Source of the DNA: Isoetes taiwanensis
Taxonomy: Eukaryota; Streptophyta; Lycopodiopsida; Isoetales; Isoetaceae
Direction of reading: 5' to 3'
Assembly (NCBI GenBank): GCA_021234155.1
Contig: JAJEKV010000026.1
Location: 4,587,713-4,651,712 of the forward strand
Length of the DNA: 64,000 nt
Both the position numbers and the translations under genes were made by a program. The notes beneath the pieces were generated by a model. That model was not told where the DNA came from. It saw only the letters and a program-made list of their open reading frames with translations, and searched no databases. Shown here piece by piece: positions 49,356 through 59,829 of the stretch. Within the stretch, counting starts at the first letter, position 1, and every line of letters begins with the position of its first letter.

Positions 49356-50137
49356 AAAGGTGTGACTTTACAAAATCACATCCTCGAAGTATCTCATATC
49401 AAGAAACAAATGCAAAAAGAACCAAGGAAAAATATGAAAAACTTTTTCTATAAAACATCAAGATAGACTGCTATCTGCAGTCCAGTTATAGACCATCATT
49501 GGTCCAAATGATTGAAAGTTTAAAAATTAATAATGGCATCACTTTAATCAATTTTGATCTCAACTTTCGCATATAGTTTACTTGTATGATTCTCTATAGG
49601 AGAAAATTAGTTGACTATGTGAGCTTGCGTAATTTAAGGGTAAGGTTGAAGCACAAAGAATTGAGAATTTATGAGGTACTTATGACCAATTGAAGCTACA
49701 TGGACCTCCACTTACACCTTTCAAAAATCATGTGATCGAAGCTAAAAAGCCATAGTATCACTCTATGGGGCAAAATGGATAAGGCTAGTGAGAGATATAT
49801 GCTCTATACAATTGGTCTCATGGACCATAAATGGTGATGCATGCTTATATAAATTAAAACCTTAGAAATAACATGTGTACTTTAACATGCAACTAGAGAT
49901 TTATATTGCCAAGAAAGGTACGCATCCATGAAAAATATAATATACATGAAAGATAACCTACATGTAACATTATTCTACTTGGATGACAATGCTTTATAGC
50001 AGCAACACAGATATAAAGTTTATGCTAGTAAGAAATAAACAGATTTCTTCGTATTTTTTTTCAATAAGGACATACAACCTATATAAGAGATCTCCATATA
50101 AGTCAATGTTCACATTTTCAACTATTTTATAGGCTTA
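49356..50137. other. AT-rich, no gene recognised
   Basis: Flank of the LINE and of the Helitron. Nothing coding. Confidence 0.4.
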
Positions 50138-50760
50138 CTAGTTAAAATGCCCAGCGTTGCTGGGCTAATGTTTGGGAACCTATAAAGGATTAAACCACAA
50201 TATAGCTTGTATTATATTGGGTGCTTTCTAATATACGCATTGTGTGAAAGCTCCGAATGATATTTGTTTGTCATATCTGTGGTATAAAGCTCCGCTTCAT
50301 TTCATTTTTGCAATGCTATACATGGAGCTAGTTAGACCACCTATAGAGTTGCTTCTACATTATAGATGCATTTATGATGATGTTCTTAAAAAGAATGGTA
50401 TAAAGCTTCACTTCATTTCTTTTTTGCAATCTCTTTCCATTTTTTTTTTGTGGTGTTTTTTGCATTTATGTGTTGAAATGAATGATGCCACTCTTGCAAG
50501 ATTGATTGTAAAACATTTTGGTTCAGGTTCAAATAGGTAAACGTTGAATATATGTCCATTATATTAATGCATGCACTCCATTTGGATCAATCTTTGAAAA
50601 TGTGTATTTCTATTCCCCTTGCTAACTTTTAGGAAAAGGAAATTTAAAACTCAATTTTATTTTTTTTGCGTGACGCATCTACTTCTTTATGGTTGAGGTC
50701 AATGATATCTCAGCATAATCAACATTCTAAATAAACAATTCAAGTTTCTCTTTTACGTCA

Positions 50761-50854
50761 CTTTTGATTAAGTATTGCAACCATGGATTTCAAATGATTA
50801 TGAGTCACTTTTGATTAAGTATTGCAACCATGGATTTCAAATGATTATGAGTAA
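50761..50854. repeat. 47-bp tandem duplication
   Basis: Two near-identical copies starting CTTTTGATTAAGTATTGCAA at 50761 and 50808. Confidence 0.92.
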
Positions 50855-53252
50855 CCATGGGCTCAAACCATGAGCAAGAGCAATATGAAATATCGCAATT
50901 TGGTATCCACGTGGTTTTGCCAAGTTTAGCATTTTTTGGAACTGTGTCTCCCACAACTAATAGAGTACATGCATACATGAAAAATGCATACATGAAAAGC
51001 AAATGCATGAAATAGAAAATGACAGTATATGTAATGGATCTTGTGTTGTGTGTTTGAAGTTGCCCATGAGAGATTATAAGAGATGGTAGTTGCTTCCTAA
51101 CGCATTATGCCCTGGTATGCAGATGTTTATTCTATACAGGTCATCATTCATTGCTGTGCCACATCAATCTGTAGGTGCATTGCCAATTGCTATATTCCCC
51201 TAAGTCCTAAGGCACAATGGGCCCCTAAGTTTCACTGCAGAGATAAAATGAGACATTGCTTGCAGACACAATTATGAAAATTAATAAACCTTGTCATATA
51301 TTATCTTCAAAGGGCTAAAAGACCAAAACAAAATATTAAACTCCCTTGCAGGATTGTTAGAAAGCAATGAGTTCACCGGAGAGAAGCTCAAGCTTTAACT
51401 CAAAGGGGGAATAAAATAACCTTGAAGACTGCTAGTAAGATGCTATGGCAAGATCTCTGAGGGATGTAACAAATTAGAGAAGACCTTGAGGAACTTTAAG
51501 CGAGCAACAGTAAATTTAGATGTCAGAAGATAGCTTCAAGGGCTCCATTGAAGACGGCTACATTTTCAATAGTTGAAGTGCGATGACTATCAGAATAGAT
51601 AAGCGTAGAACACAAAACTGCTTCTATCTGTAATGAGATGTGAAAGCTTGATTTCAAATGTGAGAATGTCTATAAGTAGGAAATTGCCTTGTCAAAAATA
51701 TTAATGAGCAAAATAACATCTGATAGCATCTGATAGCATGATTGCGCTAATTTGCTCATGTGTAACCTCACACTAATTAGATGAATTTTTGAAATTAGAC
51801 GGCAGCTCGTTGGAAAAGCAAAATACCTTAGGAGGATCATCGAAACCGGCTTTATAAAAAGAAGAGCTGGATGGTGATGCAAAGATCGTCCCTGATTCAT
51901 GTAGCGCCCGCTTCAAGAATGCAACCACGAATGTGACTATTTGGAACTAATAATGAAAGAACCGGGTTGGAGCCTTTGCCCACCTAGATGTATATTGAAT
52001 GGCTCGATATGAGGGTCAAGTGCGTGTATGAATCGTCCAAAGCACATCCCAAGCAGCCTTCATTTTTACATAGGCCATATATGCAGCAATAGTAAGGAAC
52101 GCTACAGGCCTTTGTAGGCCTTTGTGGACGCGCTTCTACTCCACATTTTATCCATTCTAAGAACACCTCTTTTAGGCTTAGCCAAGTCCACATAGTTTTC
52201 AGATTCCAAGCAGACTTAGAATTTGGGAAACAACTGCTTTCCACTAAGTTACGCTTCTTCCAACTAAAGTTAGTCTCAAATACTCATATTGAGACATATG
52301 CCCTTGTCATCCAGCCTTCATCCGCTCCACAAAATTATCCCTAGTGTCACAAATTTATACTCAAGTGTTTAGCAAAAGGAAGATCCAAAAAATCGAATTA
52401 TACATAACAATAAACATGTAGCATACCCTGATCTTATTGGATCCTTCTCGAAAGCATCCTGCAATGGAAGCAAAATATCATCAAACAGAAGAGGAAATAC
52501 TCATGGGATGCAACCTGAACGCTTGATTCTAAAACCATAACGTGTTTGCAAGATATTTGGTGCACCTACACCTACTGCTAAAGCATGTGATCCGTTGTAA
52601 CCACGAATCGCACTTGCGTACCAAAATTTTGCTTCGAGGTAACATTTCTAAGCACCACAGTTAAAGATGTAAAAGATGTTTTGAAGCATGATGGAATTAC
52701 CTTTCCTTTTGTTGCATGCACGAAAAGCACAGGACTGTTCATAACTGCATGCATACATGAAAAGCACAGTCGCTCAATATTGAAATCACAAGTTCTATGG
52801 CATCTCTCGTTTTAAGAGCCATGCGCTCGATATCATGTGCTGGCATTAATCCATCTGGGGCCTCTTTGACATGATCTCACTTCAAATATATACATAAGCT
52901 GCATAAAAAAGAATTAGAATATAGACAATCAAAAGCATAGGATAGAAGAACTGGCTTACCATAAGAGTAAAAATAGCAGGCTCCATCATCGAATAGCTGG
53001 AAAAAAATAATCATAAGCTCGGTTTAAGATCTTCAGAGGGAAATACCAAGCGCCTGAGGTAAAAGCAGAGCTGTAAATAAACCTTCAATACCCTAATTTG
53101 TATCAGAGAGAAGTGACGCTGCCGGGATCTTAGAAGGGTTGTGCAGTTGTGCATTTCGGCTTCAGATTGCTTCTTCTAAGCATCTGGACATGATGGGCGC
53201 TCATCCAAATTCTGTTAATGGGTCCGATTCTGAGAAGCCTGTATCTGTCTCA

Positions 53253-53318
53253 TGGAATGGCAAACAAAAACCTAAGACGTCCAATTGGAATGGCAAACAA
53301 AAACCTAAGCCGTCCAAT
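53253..53318. repeat. 33-bp in-frame tandem duplication
   Basis: TGGAATGGCAAACAAAAACC at 53253 and 53286. In the plus frame starting at 53139 it codes for the 11-residue unit WNGKQKPK(T/P)SN twice. The ORF (70 residues) matches no family I know. Confidence 0.85.
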
Positions 53319-53398
53319 TTAGGCCGACCAAATCCTGGCCGTCGAATCTAGGGCTGGATCCAAATCCAGGAATTACAGAATAACATTATAATATAGGA

Positions 53399-54383
53399 TA
53401 TGGGGAAAGGTAGTGTCTCTTCCATGAACTAAAGAAACATACATATAATGTCATATGGTCTAATTACATATTGTCATGGCTAAACTTCACAACATTCACT
53501 TAATTCATCAATAAACATCACTAACTATGACCGTTGTGGAGTTTTGGAGCTATAATTGTGGAGTTAACTCAACTTTTATACTCTAATGTGTTAATCCTGC
53601 AGTTGTACATCATGTTTTAATCCCAAAAATTGCATGGTTACACTCTAGTTACCCTATATGTAAGTTGATAAGAGTTATATTCTATGTAGATATAAGTAGA
53701 ATGCATCACTTATTACCCTCATGGTATTATGGATGGTTGTTATTTGAGCATTTTAACATATACTTGTGTCCTGAATTCTGTATCGGAAATTCTTTTAGTA
53801 AATTGTGAGGTTAACATGACTTATAAACACTCCAAAAAATCATAAGACTATAGCTCGTATAGTTAGCAACTCATGGCCACAAGAATTAAGTTAAAACTTG
53901 TTATAATAAGAGACAAATAATTCTCGAACCTCAAGCAGCTTTTTTGACCAAAATAGGGTTTGGCGGCTTCCACCAATGTCAGATGATAGCAAGAAAATAT
54001 GGGAACATAAAACTCAATGTGTTCTATGATAAACAGGCAAATACCTCCAACTTTAGCAAGGTTTAGGTCACTTTATGGTAGAAAAATTGAAGAAGGCGGC
54101 CTGACCGGTGCGCGTAAACCGCCAAATTCTCTAATGTTTGAGCAATCACCACAAGGTAGAGGTGACCCCATTGGTCTTGAAATTCTCAGAGGTCATTAAG
54201 AAACAAGTGAAGACTCAAATGGTGGCGGTATAGTTCAAAATCGAAATTTCTGTTATGAGTTACATGGGTTTAAGTGGCAGAGGTCATGTGGGCCAGTTCT
54301 GGTCCATGGATCAGGAATGGTTCCAGAGACAGGTCTAGTGTTAAATAGAGCAACTTGAAGTTTGACCTAAAAATTTGCCAAGT
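53399..54383. other. AT-rich region upstream of the histone-like ORF
   Basis: No coding. It could include a 5' LTR or host promoter for the next ORF, but no TG...CA boundary or primer-binding site could be recognised. The partner LTR would lie outside the window. Confidence 0.35.
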
Positions 54384-54391
54384 TATAAATA
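54384..54391 (+). promoter_or_regulatory. TATA box of the histone-like ORF
   Basis: TATAAATA, 111 bp before the ATG at 54495, followed by a short pyrimidine-rich leader. Confidence 0.6.
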
Positions 54392-54494
54392 GAAGTAGAC
54401 CCCCCTCATTTGAACATTCCCGCCTTTAGAAACCAGCTCCCGCCCCTAAGGCGCATCTTTTGGCTCCCGAGATCCGATTGACGATCCGCCAAAC

Positions 54495-55774
54495 ATGGCA
54501 CGGACCAAGCAGATCGCGAGGAAAGCCCGCCAGCCGACCCGGGCGGCTGGCCGATGGCAGCAAAGACGATTCGGCGCATGCTGCAGGAGCGCCTCCTTAA
54601 CCCTAACGATCCAACTTCCTCGAGTGAGGGAGAACCTTCGAACAAGCACAATGGAGAAGATGAAGTACACCGGGCGAAGGACTCGGAAGTAATTGAGGAG
54701 GAGGAGGAGGAAGCGCAATGGAAAGGAGAACCAAAGCCCGAGAGGAAAGGAGGATACCGACTCGAGCCGACCATCGAAGAACAAGTCAAGCCTGGATCGC
54801 AGAAAAGGGAAGCGGAGGAGCAACAGAGCAGATGGAGCCAGACTTCAGCCGGAAGAGGAAGCAGACTCGCCAGTTTATCGTGAAATACTTAACGCCGAAA
54901 GGAAAAGAGAAGAGAAGAAGAGGAAGAGGGAAGAAGAAGAGAAGAAATCGGCCGAGGAGCTCAAAAAGAAGAAAGGGAAATGGGTGGGGAGCCCAAGGAA
55001 GTTCAAGGACGTCCCCATGGTGAAAAAGCCCAACCCGAAGATGACCATTACTGAACGGCCACCCGATCATCCCCAACCCCCTCGGAGAGTTCTGACGAAG
55101 AGCCTAACCCCAACACAGAAGGGGCAAGTTCTTCCAACCCCCCGGCCGTTGAACAGGTAGTAGTTGAACAGGTAGTAACCGAGCAGGAAGTGGCCGAGGA
55201 GGAGCAGCAGGACACAGTGAAGAAGCCCCCTCCTTACCCGAAATGGGACAGGAAAAAGCAACCCCGGCCTGCCCGAGAGTCCTACGTCACAGACCCGGTA
55301 AAGATCTATGAACGTAAGATGCGGGAGCACAATGCCTACATGAAGGAGTGGGAGGCATACGACAAGTACTACCAGGAGAACAGGGTCAGGGCCATCGAAG
55401 GAGGACACCCAACCAAGCAGCAGACCCTAAGACCGCCACCACCCAAGCCCAAGGCCCCGAAAAAGCCTGCACAGAAGAAGCTCACCAAGAAACAGCTCAA
55501 GCAAAGAGCACTACGGGAAATCCGACACTTCCAACGCAGCTACGGCCTCCTGATTCCCTTTGCCCCCTTTGGGCTTAGTTAGAGAAGTGATGCGAGATTT
55601 TAGGACTGGACTACGGTCATAGATGAGATGCTACTCGCACTCCAGGAAGCAGCTGAGCAGAAGATAGTGCAGCATTTTGAAGACTCCACAGCTTGCACTG
55701 TCCATGCGAAGCGAGTGACTTTGATGAGGCAAGACATGCAACTTGCTACTCGCATCAAGGGAGAACGCCCCTAA
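54495..55774 (+). pseudogene. Histone H3/CENH3-like protein with long charged linker
   Basis: It opens MARTKQIARKARQPTRAAGR, close to the H3 tail (ARTKQTARKS). A highly charged linker of about 320 residues follows, with Lys/Glu and Pro/Lys stretches and frame changes near 54555, 54790 and 55050-55160. The histone fold begins RALREIRHFQ, then LLIPFAPF (55550-55573), [14 protein letters not shown] (55575-55616), [39 protein letters not shown] and a stop at 55772. About 2 nt are missing near 55574 and 1 nt near 55617, so the fold is frameshifted twice. LLIPFAPF matches plant CENH3 as I recall it; canonical H3 has LLIRKLPF. The C-terminus is H3-like (KGERP). The normal H3 is 135 residues; this would be about 425. 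It is followed by hairpins and retroelement ORFs. Confidence 0.85.
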
Positions 55775-55919
55775 ATTTTTTGTAAATAATCAAAAAAATT
55801 TGTGATAATAGAATAATTTTGAGTGCTTTAATTGTCTGAACTTGCTTAATTAGGATAAGTTAGCAAGATTTAGCTTTTATTTTGGAAAAATAGGACAATT
55901 GCGCATGAAAAGACGTGAT
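55775..55919. other. 3' flank of the histone-like ORF
   Basis: AT-rich, with AATTTTTTGTAAATAATC right after the stop, compatible with a 3' untranslated region. Confidence 0.4.
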
Positions 55920-55986
55920 GTCTCACAAACAAGACCGGACTAAAAAACTAAACTTTAGTTTTTGAGCGAGGCGCAAGCTGTGAGAC
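55920..55986. repeat. 67-bp hairpin, copy 3
   Basis: The right arm GCGAGGCGCAAGCTGTGAGAC and centre CTAAACTTTAG are intact. The left arm is diverged after GTCTCACA. It begins 145 bp after the histone-like stop codon. Confidence 0.88.
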
Positions 55987-56120
55987 CTTGGCCAAAACTC
56001 GCCCAAAACAGCTCCAAATCGACCAAATAAGGGGTCGATTCTACCTGATTTGATGAGCCCATCATCCTTGCACCCTTAGTTTATCCAAATTGGACATGTT
56101 TTAATCAAAATGAGACTGAT

Positions 56121-56187
56121 GTCTCACAGCTCGCGCCTGGTCAAGAAACTAAACTTTAGTTTTTGAGCGAGGCGCAAGCTGTGAGAC
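56121..56187. repeat. 67-bp hairpin, copy 4
   Basis: Near-perfect hairpin, 201 bp after copy 3 (start to start), identical in design to copies 1 and 2. Confidence 0.92.
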
Positions 56188-56378
56188 CTCCTACCATTTC
56201 TTCACCAAATCTTGCCCGAATGATTCCCAACCTGTTGTATAGCATCTTTTAGGTAATCCAGCCACGCTCAAACACTTGAACTAGTCTTCAAATTCCCATT
56301 TTGACCTCAGTATAGACTAGAATTGCCCAACCCCAGGAATTTTCCAAGTCATCCAAAAATTAGGGTTTTCCCCTTTTC

Positions 56379-56386
56379 TATAAATA
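56379..56386 (+). promoter_or_regulatory. TATA box of the unknown ORF
   Basis: TATAAATA in CTATAAATAGGCACC, 122 bp upstream of the ATG at 56501. This is nearly the same spacing as for the histone-like ORF. Confidence 0.65.
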
Positions 56387-56500
56387 GGCACCTCATTACA
56401 CACAAGGCACCCTACAAGTTTGCTCCTGCCTTCTTAGCCGATTTTCCAGCTCCCTGAGGCGCTCTTGCAACCGTTTGATACCCTCTTTCGCATTTAACCA

Positions 56501-57996
56501 ATGGCAACCTCTGATTTCCGCAGATGGTACAGCGCCAGCGCTCATGCCGCCGAGGCCGACATCGACCAAATTTTCCATGTCTTCCGGAAAGAGGTAGATG
56601 TCCAAGCAACTCTGCATGCAACCCCAGCTTACAGTAGAGTCCTGTCTGAATTCCAAGCTAGGGTAGAACCAGCGCTAGTGCAGCTCCCACCTTGCATAGG
56701 GTACTTTGTTCCTAGGCAATCCCCTCAAAAACGACTTTTAGGTGATGTTCCAAACATTGCCAAATACTTGACAAAACAAGGCGCAAGCCACACACCGAGC
56801 CCAATGGTCCTAAATCAAGCATAGGACCAAATATTTCTCTTTCAACACCGCCTTGGCAATCTTTCTTACCCACCGCGTCGAACACCGTGGGGAAACCTCC
56901 ATTCCCCCATGGACGTGGACCCATTAGCTATAGCAAAGAGCAACGGCTCCCTACGCAAGATGAACAGGAGCGAGGAAGGAAAAGAAGAGGAGGACTCGGG
57001 CGAATAGGAATCGAGGAGGAGGAAGACTATGTCGAGCCTCGACCAGCCAGAGGGGAGCGGAGACAAGCAGCGAGCAAGAGTGGCAGGACTTGGAGAAGCC
57101 GGCAAACTCTTAGAGTCGCTGCCACCCCCCGGACTAGGCATTACAAGCCTAGCCCCCATTATTGTCGAGGGCGAGGAGTTTCGCTTCTAAGCGACATCCA
57201 AAACCTCCCGAGTGCAGGAAAGGGAGCGACCGACTGAAGAGTTGCTTGCACCAACTCAAGAACGGACTTGGACGACTTCATCGTCCCGAGAAGCATCTAA
57301 CTTCCCCCAAATAAGGGAAGCCGACACTTACGGGAGAGTCCACCTCCGACATCCAAGCCTACAAAGAAGACGTGCGCATCATGGAGGCCCATACAAGGCC
57401 GCGGATAAACTACCGACGGAGGAAGAGTTCCTTGCCCTACAAGAACAGATGGGGATCCGTTACGCGACCTCGAACATCCTAACGGCAAGCTCTTCCGCAA
57501 CACCTCCCCGAAAGTGAAGAGGCGAATTCGACCTCAGGAGGGCTTCAGCAACAGTGAGAGACTACAGGGAGCTCACCACGGTGGAGGTTGATGACTTTGC
57601 AAGCAGACACAGAGCTGGATACCGAGTGGCCGAGGACCCGTCTCGCAACGACAGGTCGTTGCGGTATTACCTTCCCCTGCTAATGGATGGAAGAATAGCG
57701 GTAATTCACCGCAAATTCACCCCAGAGGCGAGGAAGGAGTGTCGATGCTAATTGCGCTCTCAGGATTTGGTCGGCATGCACGGTTGCCCCTCAACACCGA
57801 GTATGCCATCCTGGTGAAGAGAGCAGTAGCACTCGATGTTTTCGACTTCGCCATACCTTACAGGCGGCAGGGAAGACTGGCGGTGACCGCAGCTTATACC
57901 TCCGACCGCAGAGTGGAAGACTTGGCGAGAGCCTTGCAGGGCGGATCTTCAGCCAATGTCCTTAGGAACTTGGGTCATTCAGTGGGAACGGCTTAA
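56501..57996 (+). pseudogene. Unknown protein, about 500 residues, decayed
   Basis: One reading frame runs from MATSDFRRWYSASAHAAEAD to about 57740, broken only by TAG (56822), TAG (57005), TAA (57188) and TGA (57515), then by one frameshift. It finishes in the next frame at 57996 (…GGSSANVLRNLGHSVGTA). The persistence of one frame over 1.2 kb shows it was once coding. The middle is acidic/Ser-rich, the C-terminal third is ordered-looking (VDDFASRHRAGYRVAED, YYLPLLMDGRIAVIHRKF). I recognise no domain. Its place before gag suggests an extra retroelement ORF, as in some Tat/Ogre-type elements, but that is inference. Confidence 0.65.
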
Positions 57997-58285
57997 GTGA
58001 AGAAGTTCCTAGAGGACAATCCATCCTACCGGCGACATCAAGATTAGTTAGCAATCTTGATCCCGGAAGTTTTTTTAATTTTGTATTAGCATATTCTAAA
58101 ATATGAATATAATTTCTTTGTCCTTTTTGCACTTGGAATGTTTTGTTGATGTAATTTCTTCCCACACAATTATACCAACATCACATATAAAGCAAAGAGA
58201 ACAAATAAAACTAACCCGACAGCCATAACCAACTGTGTGTGCAGATAGGGAACAACAAACGGTCGAACAAAACAGGAGGCCCAAC
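57997..58285 (+). other. Leader between the unknown ORF and gag
   Basis: AT-rich, with a T-rich tract and ACTGTGTGTGCAG near 58241 that looks like a splice acceptor, so gag could have been expressed from a spliced transcript. No primer-binding site is visible. Confidence 0.35.
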
Positions 58286-59452
58286 ATGGACGAAGAGACT
58301 CCTGACAGGCAACCCATCCCCAGGAACCTCTTCGAAGGATATGGTCCCATGACCCCAGAAGAGGAGATGTCGCAGATGCGAACGGAGCTGGACCAGATAA
58401 AGGCCCTACTCGCAGCCCAAGCATCAGCCGGGCCATAAACGACACCCCAAAAATCGGGGAAAGACAAGAGAAGGAGTAAGAGAAGGAGGTCCCCCAGCAC
58501 AGAGACCTCCGAATCAAGCTCGACCTCGGACTCTGAGTCCGAAAAAGAGCCCGAGCAGGCGTCGGACCGTAGAGACGGCAGGCAGAAGGACACTCGATTA
58601 CCAGAGGAAGGTGGACTCAGCACTAGGTAATGTGTGGAAAGCCCGGAAACTCGAACAATTCTCGGGCGAGAACAGATCCGGCCTTGAGGCGGAGGCATGG
58701 CTGGACGAGATGAGTGAGTACGGCAATGCCTATGGCATGAAGGACAAAGACAAAGGCAGGGTAGCGACAGCCAACCTGAAAGGAGCCACACGAATATGGT
58801 GGAAGGGCTATGCCAAAGCCCATGGATTGAGCAGGGACGCATGCCGCTTCAAGAAGTTCTCAAAAGCTTTCAAGAGACACTATGTCCCTCGGGAACACAA
58901 GTCGAACATGATGCAGCAGTTTTACAGATTGCAGCAGGGATACAAAACGGTGCAGAAGTACACCGAGGAGTTTATGAGACTAAGGCTATATGTGCCGGCC
59001 GAAGCGAAAACACGCAAAGAGAAAGCTACATAGAAGGGCTGAACGAAGAGCTCAGGAAACTCGTACGGGCAATAGACCCCAGAACAGTGTCTGAAGCGGA
59101 GTCCAAGGCAATTAGTTTGCAAGGATCGGGGCCGCAGAGCAGCGCACAGAGGCAACCATACTATCCGGATAAAGGGAAAGCAACAGGAAGCTACAGCCCT
59201 AGGGCAGCCAGTCCAAGCCCAGCAAAGTCCCCATACAATAGCAACCAGGGGAAACAACAGGAAAGAAAGCAGGTGTCCTTCAAGGACAAACAGGAAGGGT
59301 CCAATTACTCGAAAGCAGTACGGTCCTTCCTACAGGCGTTGCCCAAGGAGAAAAGACAGGAATACATGGAGAAGCAGCTCTATTTTAGATGTTTCCAGCC
59401 GGACCCCGAACAAAATGAATCGCCCATTTGTTATGAGCTCAGGCCAGCGTAG
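58286..59452 (+). pseudogene. Gypsy gag
   Basis: It starts MDEETPDRQPIPRNLFEGYG. After a charged spacer the retrotransposon gag domain appears at 58611-59033: KLEQFSGENRSGLEAEAW, then ATRIWWKGYAKAHG, FKRHYVPREHK, then YTEEFMRLRLYV. It continues in another frame with YIEGLNEELRKLVRAIDP. A CX2C...-type knuckle is not clear; LYFRCFQPDPEQNESPICYE may be its eroded form. Three frames are used. Confidence 0.85.
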
Positions 59453-59461
59453 TTTGGGCGG

Positions 59462-59829
59462 ATGGGACACTCCGCCGACGAGGACGGGCGAGGAGGCACG
59501 CGATTACATTCTGTGGTGAGTGCCACATCTTCACGCCATAGATACGAATGTGCAGAGACCCAAGATAAGGTAATCACCACAGTAGGGAAGGCAAAGGCCA
59601 AATCCTTCATAGTCTTGATAGACTCCGGAAGTAGCCATAACTTCGCATCCCCAAGGATGGTTGAAATGATGAAACTGAAACCCCTAAAGTCCAAACCAAG
59701 GCCCGTAATCTTGGCAAGCGGAGCAATAAGACATACAGCTGGGAAGAGAATCAACTTTGACATTAACTTGCCAGGGATTAATATCCGTGATAAAGCGTAT
59801 AATGGGCATTGGCAAATACGAATTTGATG
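59462..59829 (+). pseudogene. Gypsy aspartic protease
   Basis: KAKSFIVLIDSGSSHNFASP holds the DSG active site at about 59620-59630. It is followed by the usual KPRPVILASG flap region and INFDINLPGI. A frameshift near 59815 separates it from the reverse transcriptase. Confidence 0.85.

Larger units (their letters stand above)
50138..53398 (-). mobile_element. Helitron, second subfamily
   Basis: The 3' end on the minus strand has hairpin GCCCAGC-AAC-GCTGGGC (50165-50149), spacer and CTAG ending at 50138, followed by T. A likely 5' end at 53398 starts TCCTATATTATAATG and is preceded by A. Hairpin and start differ from the elements at left, so this is a related but separate subfamily. No Rep/helicase coding. 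The 5' end assignment is inference. Confidence 0.5.

Noticed and set aside
55190-55500. HMG-box reading of the linker part (YERKMREHNAYMKEWEAYDKYY)
   Set aside because: Length, Trp and Pro positions do not fit an HMG box; it is only a charged, helix-prone stretch.
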